Assembly (NCBI RefSeq): GCF_001467535.1
Contig: NZ_LNZC01000011.1
Coordinates: 1 to 64,000, forward strand
Reading direction: 5' to 3'
Source: Legionella worsleiensis
GTDB taxonomy: Bacteria > Pseudomonadota > Gammaproteobacteria > Legionellales > Legionellaceae
DNA: 64,000 nt
Under the pieces are notes generated by a model. It searched no databases, was not told the origin of the DNA, and saw nothing but the letters and a program-made list of their open reading frames with translations. The position numbers were made by a program, and so were the translations under genes. Of the stretch, positions 9,550 to 17,833 are shown in pieces. Within the stretch, counting starts at the first letter, position 1; each line of letters starts with the position of its first letter.

Positions 9550-11178
9550 ATGCACCCAAATTTTTATCTGTCACCTCTTGCTGTTGCTTTAGCATTTGGT
9601 ATTTCCTCACCAGTAAAGGCAGCAGAGCCTGTGCCTTTGCAGAAGTCTTCTATTGTTGAACTAAAGCAAAAATTCAAATTATCCACGCCGGGTGCTGTAA
9701 AGGGCATTGCGGTTTCCAATGACACTTTAGAGTTTGTAAAACAACACACAGATAAAAATAAAGTGACTCATGTTCGCATGCAACAACACTACGCCGGTTT
9801 CCCTGTTTTTGGTGGCTACGCCATTATGCACAGTACATATAAGGCTGGAATGTTAGCTCGTGCTCAGGCTAATGTTCAAATGAATGGCCAGGTATATCAA
9901 GGTCTTCAAGCGGAACTGGGTCAACCTGAAGCTTCTTTTGTCAAAAATGCTGACGCAGCATTGCAACAATTCAAAAACAAATACGCCAATCAGCACGTCA
10001 GTGAAGAACATGTGACGCCTATGATTTACGTCGATGAAAAAAACAAAGCGCACTGGGCCTATAAAGTGAGTGTGTTTTTGCGTCATGATGATAACATTCC
10101 AGAGCGTCCAACAGCGATTATTGATGCCCAAACCCATAAACCTTATGTGGAATGGAATGATGTCAAGACTCGATTGTCTCCGGTGCACGGAATAGGTTTT
10201 GGTGGTAATCGCAAAGTTGGCGAATATCAGTTTGGTAAAGATTTACCTCTACTGGAGTTGAGCCGTGATAATCTTGTAGAACAGTGTTATATGGAAAATT
10301 CCTACGTTAAAGTAGTCGATATGGGACATAAATACTATTCAAATAATAAGCCAATGCAGTTTTCCTGCAAAACATCCGATCAATCTGATATTTTTTACAC
10401 AGGATACTCAGGAGATGGATACGATAGAGATAATGGCGCCGCTTCACCAACAAATGATGCCATGTATGCTGGATATGTCATCAAACATATGTATCACGAT
10501 TGGTATGGTATTGAAGCCTTGACCAAGTCTGATGGCTCGCCAATGCAACTGGTGATGCGTGTTCATTACGGTTACGGTTATGAAAATGCCTACTGGGATG
10601 GAAAACAAATGACCTTTGGTGATGGTGATACTATGATGTATCCATTAGTTTCACTTGGCGTTGGCGCCCATGAAATCAGCCATGGTTTTACAGAGCAACA
10701 TTCTGAATTGGAATATTTTGGTCAGTCAGGTGGCATGAATGAGGCATTTTCAGATATGGCTGCTCAAGCTGCTGAATATTACTCTACAGGCAAAAGTAGC
10801 TGGCAAATTGGCCCTGAAATTATGAAAGAAGACAGTGGTTATGAAGCATTACGTTACATGGATAAGCCAAGTCGTGATGGCCGGTCTATTGATGTTGCCG
10901 ATGATTATTACGGTGGTCTGGATGTGCATTATTCCAGCGGTGTGTTTAACCATTTATTCTATATACTGGCTAATCAACCTGATTGGACTATTCGTAAAGC
11001 GTTTGATGTAATGGTTAAGGCCAATATGGACTATTGGACGCCTTATTCAACATTTGATGAAGGCGGCTGTGGTGTATTAAACGCAGCGAAAGATCTGGGT
11101 TATAATCTGGACGATATTAAAAAGTCATTAAGTGAAGTCACCATTAATTATAAATCCTGTTTTACTCAAGGAAAATAA
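9550..11178 (+). CDS. proA: Secreted zinc metalloprotease ProA (major secretory protein), M4 family
   Basis: Thermolysin-family protease of Legionella exported by Sec and the Lsp type II system; it is cytolytic and degrades host proteins. Here are a signal peptide (residues 1 to about 24, cleavage near VKAA), a propeptide with FTP-like PVFGGYAI, and the zinc motif HEISH at 374-378. The third ligand is in GGMNEAFSD, and the C-terminal histidine in DVHYSSG. AAGGAG precedes the ATG at 9550; the ATG at 9520 would put ten residues ahead of the signal peptide. Length 542 residues. Many substitutions relative to L. pneumophila ProA as I recall it suggest another species or divergent lineage. Confidence 0.97.
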   Translation: MHPNFYLSPLAVALAFGISSPVKAAEPVPLQKSSIVELKQKFKLSTPGAVKGIAVSNDTLEFVKQHTDKNKVTHVRMQQHYAGFPVFGGYAIMHSTYKAGMLARAQANVQMNGQVYQGLQAELGQPEASFVKNADAALQQFKNKYANQHVSEEHVTPMIYVDEKNKAHWAYKVSVFLRHDDNIPERPTAIIDAQTHKPYVEWNDVKTRLSPVHGIGFGGNRKVGEYQFGKDLPLLELSRDNLVEQCYMENSYVKVVDMGHKYYSNNKPMQFSCKTSDQSDIFYTGYSGDGYDRDNGAASPTNDAMYAGYVIKHMYHDWYGIEALTKSDGSPMQLVMRVHYGYGYENAYWDGKQMTFGDGDTMMYPLVSLGVGAHEISHGFTEQHSELEYFGQSGGMNEAFSDMAAQAAEYYSTGKSSWQIGPEIMKEDSGYEALRYMDKPSRDGRSIDVADDYYGGLDVHYSSGVFNHLFYILANQPDWTIRKAFDVMVKANMDYWTPYSTFDEGGCGVLNAAKDLGYNLDDIKKSLSEVTINYKSCFTQGK

Positions 11179-12024
11179 TCAGTCCGTTTTGTAAAATCTC
11201 GCCAGAAGCGTCCCAACTGCTTCTGGCTTTTCCATATGAATATGATGCCCGCCATCAAGATGCTCAATAGTTAAATGTTTAATTGCTTTCATCCGGTTTT
11301 GCATCTGTTCTGAATTAAATGAAAATCCTTTGCTTGCCCAAATTAAACAGGTTTTTACTTTGATATTGTTCAGGCAGGAAATAATTTGTTGCTCCGTCAT
11401 TCGCAAGGGGGATGGGTCTAACAATCTGCGATCATGCCGCCAATAATACAGTCCTTTGTCTTCTTTTATTCCACGCTCACATAATGATTGTGCTATATCC
11501 AGAGAAACATATCCTTTTAGGGCGCGTGCCAGGGCGGCACTGTGGAATTTTGGATATCCTTTTGCTTTTTTGCCTACTTTTCGGGTCAGTGAGGTACTGT
11601 ATTGGGATAATTGTTCACATGCTGATGTGTCTGGAGATGAGAAAGGGCCTAAACCTTCGATGAGGGCTAACGATAAGAATCGATGAGGTGCCACACCAGC
11701 AACCAAACTACCCAGACAGGCGCCCATAGAATGACCGAGTAAATGCACTTTTTCTGCTTTCAAGGCATCCAAAATATGAATAATGGTGAAAATTCCATCA
11801 ATGAAGTGGTAGTTGGCGCCTTCGGGGAGGTGGGAAGAATGCCCATGACCAGGAAGATCGACGGCAATAAAATAATAGTCATGGTGCAAAAGCTGAGCAA
11901 GCTTATCAAAACTGTTGGCATTATCCAACCAACCATGAAGGGCAATAACCGGTGGGTTTTCAGGATTTCCCCATGCTTTGCAGGCTATGGTTAATCCAGG
12001 GATACTCAGTTCAAGTGGTGTCAT
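11179..12024 (-). CDS. Alpha/beta hydrolase
   Basis: Cytoplasmic serine hydrolase of 281 residues with the alpha/beta fold. The oxyanion segment is ALHGWLDN, the nucleophile elbow GHSMG (about residues 95-99), and the likely catalytic histidine lies in DGGHHIHMEKPE at the C-terminus. It resembles the MEST/serine hydrolase-like group of esterases, but the substrate is unknown. Its stop codon directly abuts the convergent proA stop, and its last 20 codons contain the proA terminator on the other strand. Confidence 0.85.
   Translation of the reverse strand: MTPLELSIPGLTIACKAWGNPENPPVIALHGWLDNANSFDKLAQLLHHDYYFIAVDLPGHGHSSHLPEGANYHFIDGIFTIIHILDALKAEKVHLLGHSMGACLGSLVAGVAPHRFLSLALIEGLGPFSSPDTSACEQLSQYSTSLTRKVGKKAKGYPKFHSAALARALKGYVSLDIAQSLCERGIKEDKGLYYWRHDRRLLDPSPLRMTEQQIISCLNNIKVKTCLIWASKGFSFNSEQMQNRMKAIKHLTIEHLDGGHHIHMEKPEAVGTLLARFYKTD
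11201..11231 (+). terminator. proA terminator inside the hydrolase coding region
   Basis: GCCAGAAGC (11201-11209) and GCTTCTGGC (11219-11227) form a perfect 9-bp stem with a 9-base loop, followed by TTTT. It begins 23 bases after the proA stop. On the opposite strand the same bases code for the C-terminus of the hydrolase. Confidence 0.7.
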
Positions 12025-12211
12025 AGGTTATCTTAATAGTCTTTCTTCCTCATAGCATAGTACGTAAGCGGTTCAGATGTAAATCCAGATATTTCTTCTT
12101 GTGGCGGTTATTAATCCGTCTTAAGGAGAGCTATAATTGAATAAACGTATTATTTTAATTGTCTTGTTGATGCTATGATTGGAATAGAAACCTGGATAGG
12201 GTAAAACTAAA

Positions 12212-12997
12212 ATGCAACACGGTGAAACCTCCATTTCGCTAATAACATATAATATTCATAAAGGTTTTGGTGTTGGTGCTGTTCGTTTTTTGCTGCCTGA
12301 AATGCGAGAGGCAATAACCACGTTAAGTCCTGATTTTGTCTTTTTGCAAGAAGTTCAGGGAAAACACCGAAAACGTGAAAAGCGTATTAATTCCTGGCCT
12401 GATGCGCCGCAATTTGAATACATAGCGGAGAATATATGGCCGCATTATATTTATGCAAAAAATGCAGTATATCAATCAGGCCATCATGGAAATGCCATTT
12501 TGAGCAAGTATCCCTTTGAACGATTTGAGAGCATCAATCTCTCCACGATTAACAGAGCTTCTCGTGGCATATTGCATACTCAATTGAATATTGGCGAGAC
12601 TAAAATCCATTTATTATGCATCCATCTGGGGTTGTTTAAAGCGGAACGTGCTGAGCAATGCAAGGCGCTAATCCAGAGAATTAAAATGATGGTGCCAAGT
12701 AATGAACCTTTATTAATGGCGGGTGACTTTAATGATTGGCGTACGGTGATTTCAAAAACATTGGCTGATGACTTGGGTATTGAAGAGGCTTTTGTGACCG
12801 TTGAAGGGCAACATGCTCGTTCATTTCCAGCTATTAAGCCTGCTTTATGTGTTGATAGGGTCTATTTTAGAGGTATGAATGTAAAAGAGGTTGCCTGTTT
12901 GCAGGGCAAGCCCTGGCGGATGTTATCCGATCATCTGCCTCTCTATGCTCGCTTTGAATTGCTGGAAAAATCATCATCGGATAAAGGTGCTGATTAA
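12212..12997 (+). CDS. Endonuclease/exonuclease/phosphatase family protein
   Basis: 261-residue metal-dependent phosphodiesterase of the EEP fold (exonuclease III, DNase I, inositol phosphatases). Family motifs are in order: LITYNIHKGFG (N-terminal Asn), FLQEVQG (metal Glu), CIHLGL, GDFNDW and SDHLPLYARF (catalytic Asp-His). No signal peptide is seen, so it is probably cytoplasmic. Closest in style to YbhP/YafD-like proteins. The substrate (nucleic acid, phospholipid or other) cannot be assigned. Confidence 0.85.
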   Translation: MQHGETSISLITYNIHKGFGVGAVRFLLPEMREAITTLSPDFVFLQEVQGKHRKREKRINSWPDAPQFEYIAENIWPHYIYAKNAVYQSGHHGNAILSKYPFERFESINLSTINRASRGILHTQLNIGETKIHLLCIHLGLFKAERAEQCKALIQRIKMMVPSNEPLLMAGDFNDWRTVISKTLADDLGIEEAFVTVEGQHARSFPAIKPALCVDRVYFRGMNVKEVACLQGKPWRMLSDHLPLYARFELLEKSSSDKGAD

Positions 12998-13027
12998 AAA
13001 TACAGGCAAGATAAGGTCTCTTGCCTG
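12995..13027 (-). terminator. Aldolase gene terminator
   Basis: CAGGCAAGA (13003-13011) and TCTTGCCTG (13019-13027) form a perfect 9-bp stem with a 7-base loop. On the minus strand it is followed within three bases by TTTTT, so it serves the aldolase gene. The T-run touches the stop codon of the convergent gene. Confidence 0.7.
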
Positions 13028-13051
13028 CATTGAATAGTAGCCGAACTGATT

Positions 13052-14065
13052 TTATTCCATATCGCTTTGGTATTCACCAAGACAAGCCATGCTGTTTAAG
13101 CGTGCTCTTTTAAGTAAAGCGTCCTGAGCTGCGGTGCAGTTTTCTTTTTTACCTGCCCAAGCTTTTAAGCAATCTTCCTGTAATGCTCGACCAAAAGAGA
13201 AGCTTAATAGCCAAGGTTGGTAGCCAATGATGTTCATGGCATTTAAGTTGGCTGTAGCTTGCTGTGGTGTTTGCCCACCGGATAGGAAGTTGATGGTTGG
13301 CACTGATGCCGGAACATTATTGCGAAAGACGTTAATGGTAAAATCAGCAACTTCATCAGGCTCACTGAACGGTTTCACCTCTTTGCCGCATGTAACCATA
13401 CTGGGTTTTAAAATGATGTGTTCTAATTCAACCTGATGAATGAACAGCGCATGAAATACTTCATGTAACACCATCTCGCATACCTCGGCACATTGCTCAA
13501 TGCTGTGATTGCCATCCATTAATACTTCCGGCTCGACTATAGGAACGATTCCCACGGATTGGCAGGCTGCAGCATAACGAGCCAGATTTTCAGCGCCAGA
13601 TTTTATGGCGGTCAGGCTGGGAGTGCATTCGGAAATACTGTACACATTACGCCATTTGGCAAATCGGGCACCTAAGGCTTTGAATTCGATTAATCGTTCA
13701 GTTAAACCATCAAGACCTTGCGTGACTTTCTCATGTTCTGTATGCGGTAAATCTACAAGACCTTTGTCCACTTTAATACCAGGAATAATTCCTTTTTGAG
13801 CAAATAACGTTGCTATAGGAGTCCCATTATCGTCTTTTTGATAAAAGGTTTCTTCAAACAGAATGACGCCATTGATGTATTGCTCTAAATCAGGAGTTGT
13901 GGCAAGTAATAAGCGATAATCTCTGCGATTTTGTTCTGTATTTTCGGTATTGATAGACGCAAACCGCTTTCCTATGGTGCTATTGCTTTCATCAGCGGCT
14001 AATATCCCTTTGCCATCGTGTAGCATTTGCTCCATGGTATTTGATAGTTCTTCGTAATTCATCAT
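13052..14065 (-). CDS. Class I fructose-bisphosphate aldolase
   Basis: Interconverts fructose 1,6-bisphosphate with glyceraldehyde 3-phosphate and dihydroxyacetone phosphate. It is the class I (Schiff base, eukaryote-like) form: GKGILAADESNSTIGKRF near the N-terminus, KWRNVYSI, VPIVEPEVLMDG, and the Schiff-base lysine in ILKPSMV at about residue 220. Length 337 residues. AGGAG lies 9 bases before the first ATG; a second ATG follows immediately. It is a single-gene unit, with its own terminator at 12995-13027. Confidence 0.95.
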   Translation of the reverse strand: MMNYEELSNTMEQMLHDGKGILAADESNSTIGKRFASINTENTEQNRRDYRLLLATTPDLEQYINGVILFEETFYQKDDNGTPIATLFAQKGIIPGIKVDKGLVDLPHTEHEKVTQGLDGLTERLIEFKALGARFAKWRNVYSISECTPSLTAIKSGAENLARYAAACQSVGIVPIVEPEVLMDGNHSIEQCAEVCEMVLHEVFHALFIHQVELEHIILKPSMVTCGKEVKPFSEPDEVADFTINVFRNNVPASVPTINFLSGGQTPQQATANLNAMNIIGYQPWLLSFSFGRALQEDCLKAWAGKKENCTAAQDALLKRARLNSMACLGEYQSDME

Positions 14066-14317
14066 GTGTTTTTTCTCCTAAATGTCGGAATGTTGCCCTT
14101 TCATCTGAATGGCAACGGTATTAAGCCTTAAGCAAAACAGATAAAATAACGGGGTGTTACCTTTCCAGATCCAATACGCATCCTTTAATTGTGGTGAATT
14201 AAAACAATGCCGCAGTAGAATAACGATGCTCTTGTTGTTCTTCAATCATAAAATAAAAAAAGGTGTAATGGTTTGGCAAATAAACCCCCCGATATTTAAT
14301 TCGGTTTGCCTGGCCTG

Positions 14318-15061
14318 TTAACGTGAGATGTATTTTTCACGGATAATCTGCTGCATTGCAAAACCATGGTCTTTTAAATAATCAAAAGCGTCGTCGATCA
14401 TACCTGGATTTCCACATAAATAAACAACATCATGCGCTGGATTTAAATTAAGTTCAGGAAAGGCATGCTGTACATACCCTTTAAACTCATTTTCTTGCAA
14501 ATCATGATGCTCGGTACGGCTGAGATAAGGTCTGAACGTGACCTGAGGATGAGTGTTTGCAAAATGGCGAAATTCATCAGCATAAAGAATTTCTTCCCGG
14601 CGTTGTACGCCTTGCAGAATGACGACCTGTAGTTCAGGATTTTGTACTAAACGCTTGCTTAATTCGGTTAACATGGCTCTGTAGGGGGTGGTGCCAGTGC
14701 TGGTTGCAACCAAAATGTAGCGGCCTGGAATCTCATCTTTCAAGACTAATCGCCCAAAAGGGCCGTTGATATTAATTGTATCACCTTGCTTTAAATTAAA
14801 TAATAACTCTGTCCCTGGCCCACCCTCAAAATAGCCTGCAGCGAATTCGATACGATTATCCTGCCCGGGAGCATTCGCAATACTGTAGCTGCGCTTTAAA
14901 CTTTTACCGTCATGATCAAAATGAATTGTAATAAATTGACCTGGTAAGTAAGCAAAAGGCGGAGTGAGATTGCATTTAAAAATAAAATGTTTCACCTTGG
15001 GAGAAATCATAGATGATTCCTCGAGGGTAATAGGAAATGTATTTACTTGCATGACGTGCAT
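14318..15061 (-). CDS. Ferredoxin/flavodoxin-NADP+ reductase-type flavoprotein
   Basis: FAD-binding oxidoreductase of about 247 residues in the ferredoxin reductase superfamily. It shows the FAD motif RSYSIAN, GPFGRL, the NAD(P)-ribose glycine motif TSTGTTPYRAML and YLCGNPGMIDDAF near the C-terminus. No iron-sulfur domain is attached. The likely role is electron transfer between NADPH and ferredoxin or flavodoxin. I used the ATG at 15061; a TTG one codon upstream and an ATG three codons downstream are possible. Divergent from the DotV-like gene with only about 75 bases between. Confidence 0.88.
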   Translation of the reverse strand: MHVMQVNTFPITLEESSMISPKVKHFIFKCNLTPPFAYLPGQFITIHFDHDGKSLKRSYSIANAPGQDNRIEFAAGYFEGGPGTELLFNLKQGDTININGPFGRLVLKDEIPGRYILVATSTGTTPYRAMLTELSKRLVQNPELQVVILQGVQRREEILYADEFRHFANTHPQVTFRPYLSRTEHHDLQENEFKGYVQHAFPELNLNPAHDVVYLCGNPGMIDDAFDYLKDHGFAMQQIIREKYISR

Positions 15062-15135
15062 CAACTTTTAGGATAAAGTGGTTAATATAGGGGAAAAATT
15101 ATGCATTGCAAGAGTTAAGCACATATAATTAATAT

Positions 15136-15678
15136 ATGACGACCATAGATTTGATTACCATATTAGGCAATTTTAGCCAATCCCTTTATCCGGTGCAGCG
15201 CTTGATCACCGGTGCAGCTTATTTGTTAGGTATTTTGTTTGTCATGAAAGCTATTGGGAAATTTAAAAAAATCGGTGATCATCGAGCCCAGTCTTCATCA
15301 CAGGAAAAAATGTATACCCCCTTGATGTATCTGGTCTTTGGTGCGGCATTGATTTATATACCCTCGGTGATTCAAGCCATGGCCAATACTGCTTTTGGCG
15401 TAGGCAACATCCTGACTTATAGCCCACCTCCCACTCCCAATATTTATAATTCCATAGGGATAATTATCCGCACTGCTGGTGTAATATGGTTTGTCAGGGG
15501 ATGTGTTTTGGTCGCTCATGCCAGTGAGCCGGGAACGCAGCATGGTCCCAAGGGCCTGGTTTTTATTATTGCAGGGATTTTTGCAATCAATTTTGATAAC
15601 ACTATTGCCGCAGTTAATGATCTTTTAGGAAAATTTGTAAGCTGGACTTTAGCTGTTAAATCCAGCCAGGGTTATTAA
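15136..15678 (+). CDS. dotV: IcmC/DotE-family inner-membrane protein, probably DotV
   Basis: 180-residue hydrophobic protein with about four membrane segments (roughly residues 18-40, 62-84, 103-125 and 137-156). It has the family-like layout PVQRLITGAAYLLG, TPLMYLVFGAALIY and GLVFIIAGIFAINFDNT, typical of the IcmC/DotE group in the Dot/Icm inner membrane. From memory, a paralogue named DotV is encoded away from the main dot/icm loci, and this isolated gene fits it; the symbol is an inference. There is no good ribosome binding site before the ATG. It is convergent with the DUF3579 gene. Confidence 0.7.
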   Translation: MTTIDLITILGNFSQSLYPVQRLITGAAYLLGILFVMKAIGKFKKIGDHRAQSSSQEKMYTPLMYLVFGAALIYIPSVIQAMANTAFGVGNILTYSPPPTPNIYNSIGIIIRTAGVIWFVRGCVLVAHASEPGTQHGPKGLVFIIAGIFAINFDNTIAAVNDLLGKFVSWTLAVKSSQGY

Positions 15679-15708
15679 AGCCTTATCAAAAAAGGTTAGC
15701 AGGTCTTG

Positions 15709-16002
15709 TTACTCTTCTTCGCCACAGATTTTCAGATTGTTTGCTCTGGCAAAATCCATAATGGATTGATATACCTGAGGGCTTGATTCTTTTAACTTGG
15801 GGTCGAGCAGAACGCAATGATACCCCTCACTGTTCACGCTAGGTTGCAGGAGTGGGGAATAATGAATGCGACTGTTTTTAAAGCTCGCCAGGGTGCCGCT
15901 CATGCGTTCAGCCCAGTCACTGGGACGAAATGTCTTACCCTGAGAGGTTACTCCTTCTATAACAATAGTCTTTTTCTTTCTATCGGTCATAAATCTATGC
16001 AT
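15709..16002 (-). CDS. DUF3579 small protein
   Basis: 97-residue soluble protein. The core with IVIEGVTSQGKTFRPSDWAERMSGTL is characteristic of the DUF3579 family of proteobacterial proteins of unknown function. A second ATG four codons in (MTDRKKK) may be the true start. It is a single gene, convergent with the DotV-like gene. No function can be proposed. Confidence 0.8.
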   Translation of the reverse strand: MHRFMTDRKKKTIVIEGVTSQGKTFRPSDWAERMSGTLASFKNSRIHYSPLLQPSVNSEGYHCVLLDPKLKESSPQVYQSIMDFARANNLKICGEEE

Positions 16003-16168
16003 AATAAATACAGTATGATAAGTATAACATCATCACGCTGCTGGCGGGTGGATATTTATCAATTTTGGTGAATTTTATTTTGATTAGGGGTTTAAAAATG
16101 CTTTTCAATAGTAGTTTTTGTCCCTTTTATGATAGCATGTCCATGATTTTGATATTAATGAGGTTTGA

Positions 16169-16912
16169 TTGCGAATGAAAAAAGAAAGTCATTCTGGGAT
16201 TTATTTGTTGCCAAATATATTAACTACCGCCAGTTTATTTGCAGCATTTTATTCTCTGGTCTCCTCAATGAAGGGACAGTATGAAGCAGCAGTTGTTGCG
16301 ATGTTTATTGGTATGATCGCTGATGGGCTGGATGGCCGTATCGCCCGCTTAACAAATACGCAGACTGAATTTGGGGCGCAATACGACAGTTTATCGGATA
16401 TGGTTACTTTTGGTGTGGCACCTTCCTTGTTGCTTTATAATCTCACCTTAAGCCAACTCGGCAAGTTTGGGTGGCTTGTTGCGTTTGTTTACACCGCTGC
16501 CGTTGCACTGCGTCTGGCACGCTTTAATACCCAGCTGGAAACTGCTGACAAGCGCTATTTTCAAGGGCTTCCCTGTCCTCCTGCGGCTGCGGTTATGGCT
16601 TCGTTTGCCTGGATTTGTTTTCAAAATGAATGGCAGAATTTATTTGTATCTGTTTTAACTGCAGTTTTTGCTGTATCCGCATCAGTACTCATGGTGAGCA
16701 ACTTGCGTTATTACAGTTTTAAAGAGGTGGATTTTAAGGGTAAAGTTCCTTTCTTGTATGTTTTGCTGCTTATCATATTATTTGTTGCAATCGCTTTAAA
16801 TCCGTCTATTGTTTTATTCTGCGGATTTAGTATTTATGGTTTGTCTGGCCCTGTAATGACTTTAATCTGCGTGCAGAAAATGAGAAAGCAAAGACGTGAT
16901 GCAAGTAAATAA
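16169..16912 (+). CDS. pssA: CDP-diacylglycerol-serine O-phosphatidyltransferase PssA
   Basis: Inner-membrane enzyme making phosphatidylserine from CDP-diacylglycerol and serine, the first step to phosphatidylethanolamine. It has the CDP-alcohol phosphotransferase signature DGLDGRIAR...G...D...D at about residues 50-75 and several membrane segments. About 247 residues, the Bacillus-type (type II) enzyme. Start: GAGG lies 5 bases before the TTG at 16169 and 11 before an ATG at 16175, so either is possible. The 3' end shares a hairpin with the convergent HPr gene. Confidence 0.93.
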   Translation: MRMKKESHSGIYLLPNILTTASLFAAFYSLVSSMKGQYEAAVVAMFIGMIADGLDGRIARLTNTQTEFGAQYDSLSDMVTFGVAPSLLLYNLTLSQLGKFGWLVAFVYTAAVALRLARFNTQLETADKRYFQGLPCPPAAAVMASFAWICFQNEWQNLFVSVLTAVFAVSASVLMVSNLRYYSFKEVDFKGKVPFLYVLLLIILFVAIALNPSIVLFCGFSIYGLSGPVMTLICVQKMRKQRRDASK

Positions 16913-16936
16913 CTGGTCTTTTTTAGACCAGTTATT
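16908..16936. terminator. Shared hairpin between pssA and HPr gene
   Basis: AATAACTGGTCT (16908-16919) and AGACCAGTTATT (16925-16936) form a perfect 12-bp stem with a T5 loop. The stem includes the stop codons of both convergent genes. No T-run follows on either strand, so it may work as a transcript-end stabiliser more than as a terminator. Confidence 0.5.
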
Positions 16937-17201
16937 CGCCTTCACCAAAATAATTATTAATGAGTTGAACCAACGCCTCATTCATCGCCAATTCATCGGG
17001 GCCATCAATTTCCAGCGTTAACTCGCTGCCTTTGTTGGCGGCAAGCATCATAACACCCATAATGCTTTTTCCATTAACGGTTTGCGAATCCTTGGTTACA
17101 TCGATATGGCTTTGAAATCGTGCCGCAGTTGAGACAAATTTCGCTGAAGCTCTGGCGTGTAAACCCAGTTTGTTAATTATGGTTATTTTAGTCTTAATCA
17201 T
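16932..17201 (-). CDS. HPr-like phosphocarrier protein
   Basis: 89-residue phosphocarrier of the PTS family. The active histidine sits in KLGLHARASAKF, and the regulatory serine segment is GKSIMGVMML. It accepts phosphate from enzyme I and passes it to EIIA proteins. I chose the ATG at 17201, where the typical N-terminus (IKTKITI) starts; the frame extends 10 codons upstream. It lies downstream of rpoN-hpf, where gammaproteobacteria usually carry ptsN and rapZ before npr; here those are missing and about 300 bases of non-coding DNA take their place. Confidence 0.9.
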   Translation of the reverse strand: MIKTKITIINKLGLHARASAKFVSTAARFQSHIDVTKDSQTVNGKSIMGVMMLAANKGSELTLEIDGPDELAMNEALVQLINNYFGEGE

Positions 17202-17260
17202 AGCGCATACAATGTACCACGAGTTAGCCATCAGGTATAGATGAGACGTGCTGAAATAAG

Positions 17261-17280
17261 GACAAAATCATTATTTTGTC
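17261..17280 (+). promoter_or_regulatory. AT-rich 8-bp hairpin upstream of HPr gene
   Basis: GACAAAAT and ATTTTGTC (17261-17268, 17273-17280) enclose a 4-base loop, followed on the + strand by GTTTTT. It lies in the gap between hpf and the HPr gene. The function is unclear. Confidence 0.35.
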
Positions 17281-17451
17281 GTTTTTGACGGATTTTTTGT
17301 AACTCCCAGGGAATGGCATCCTGAGAACGTCTTTTGATGCGAAGGATTAAGTACCTGAGGGGGCACGGTTCTCTTTAACAGCTTTGTAAGCACCAAAGCA
17401 GAAAATCGATAGAAAATTCTGTTTTGAGAGGAGGTATTCATACTTTATGGG

Positions 17452-17480
17452 CATCATCGTCACAATGAATGACGATGATG
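17452..17480 (-). terminator. 10-bp hairpin downstream of hpf
   Basis: CATCATCGTC and GACGATGATG form a perfect stem with a 9-base loop, 20 bases after the hpf stop on the minus strand. There is no U-tract, so it is a weak terminator candidate or an RNA-stabilising end. Confidence 0.45.
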
Positions 17481-17500
17481 TGGGCGGTATAATGTGCAGT

Positions 17501-17806
17501 TTATTCTCGATGATCTCTTAAGCCCAGTATTTTTTCTTTGTGTTTTACCAGCTGCCTGTTTAACTTATCAACGAGTAAGTCAATAGCCGCATACATATCC
17601 TCAGACTCTGAACTGGCATGTACTTCACCTTTGGTGACTAAAATAGTTGCTTTAGCAATTTTTCTAAGTTCCTCTTCTATGTCAAACACCACGCTGATTG
17701 ACGTAATGTGTTCAAAATGACGCTCAAGTCGTGCGAATTTTTCTTCCGTAAACGCTCTGAGTGCAGGAGTAACATCCAATCGATGTCCAGTGATGTTGAT
17801 TTGCAT
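17501..17806 (-). CDS. hpf: Ribosome hibernation promoting factor HPF/RaiA family
   Basis: 101-residue short-form ribosome-associated protein (S30AE domain) that binds the 30S subunit in stationary phase and promotes inactive ribosomes. It begins MQINITGHRLDVTPALR, with the central FDIEEE strand and the DMYAAIDLLVDKLNRQL helix typical of the family. AAGGAG precedes the ATG. It is 27 bases downstream of rpoN, the usual position. The lack of a C-terminal extension marks the short gammaproteobacterial form. Confidence 0.93.
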   Translation of the reverse strand: MQINITGHRLDVTPALRAFTEEKFARLERHFEHITSISVVFDIEEELRKIAKATILVTKGEVHASSESEDMYAAIDLLVDKLNRQLVKHKEKILGLRDHRE

Positions 17807-17833
17807 AAGGCTCTCCTTCAGTTGAATAATTAA

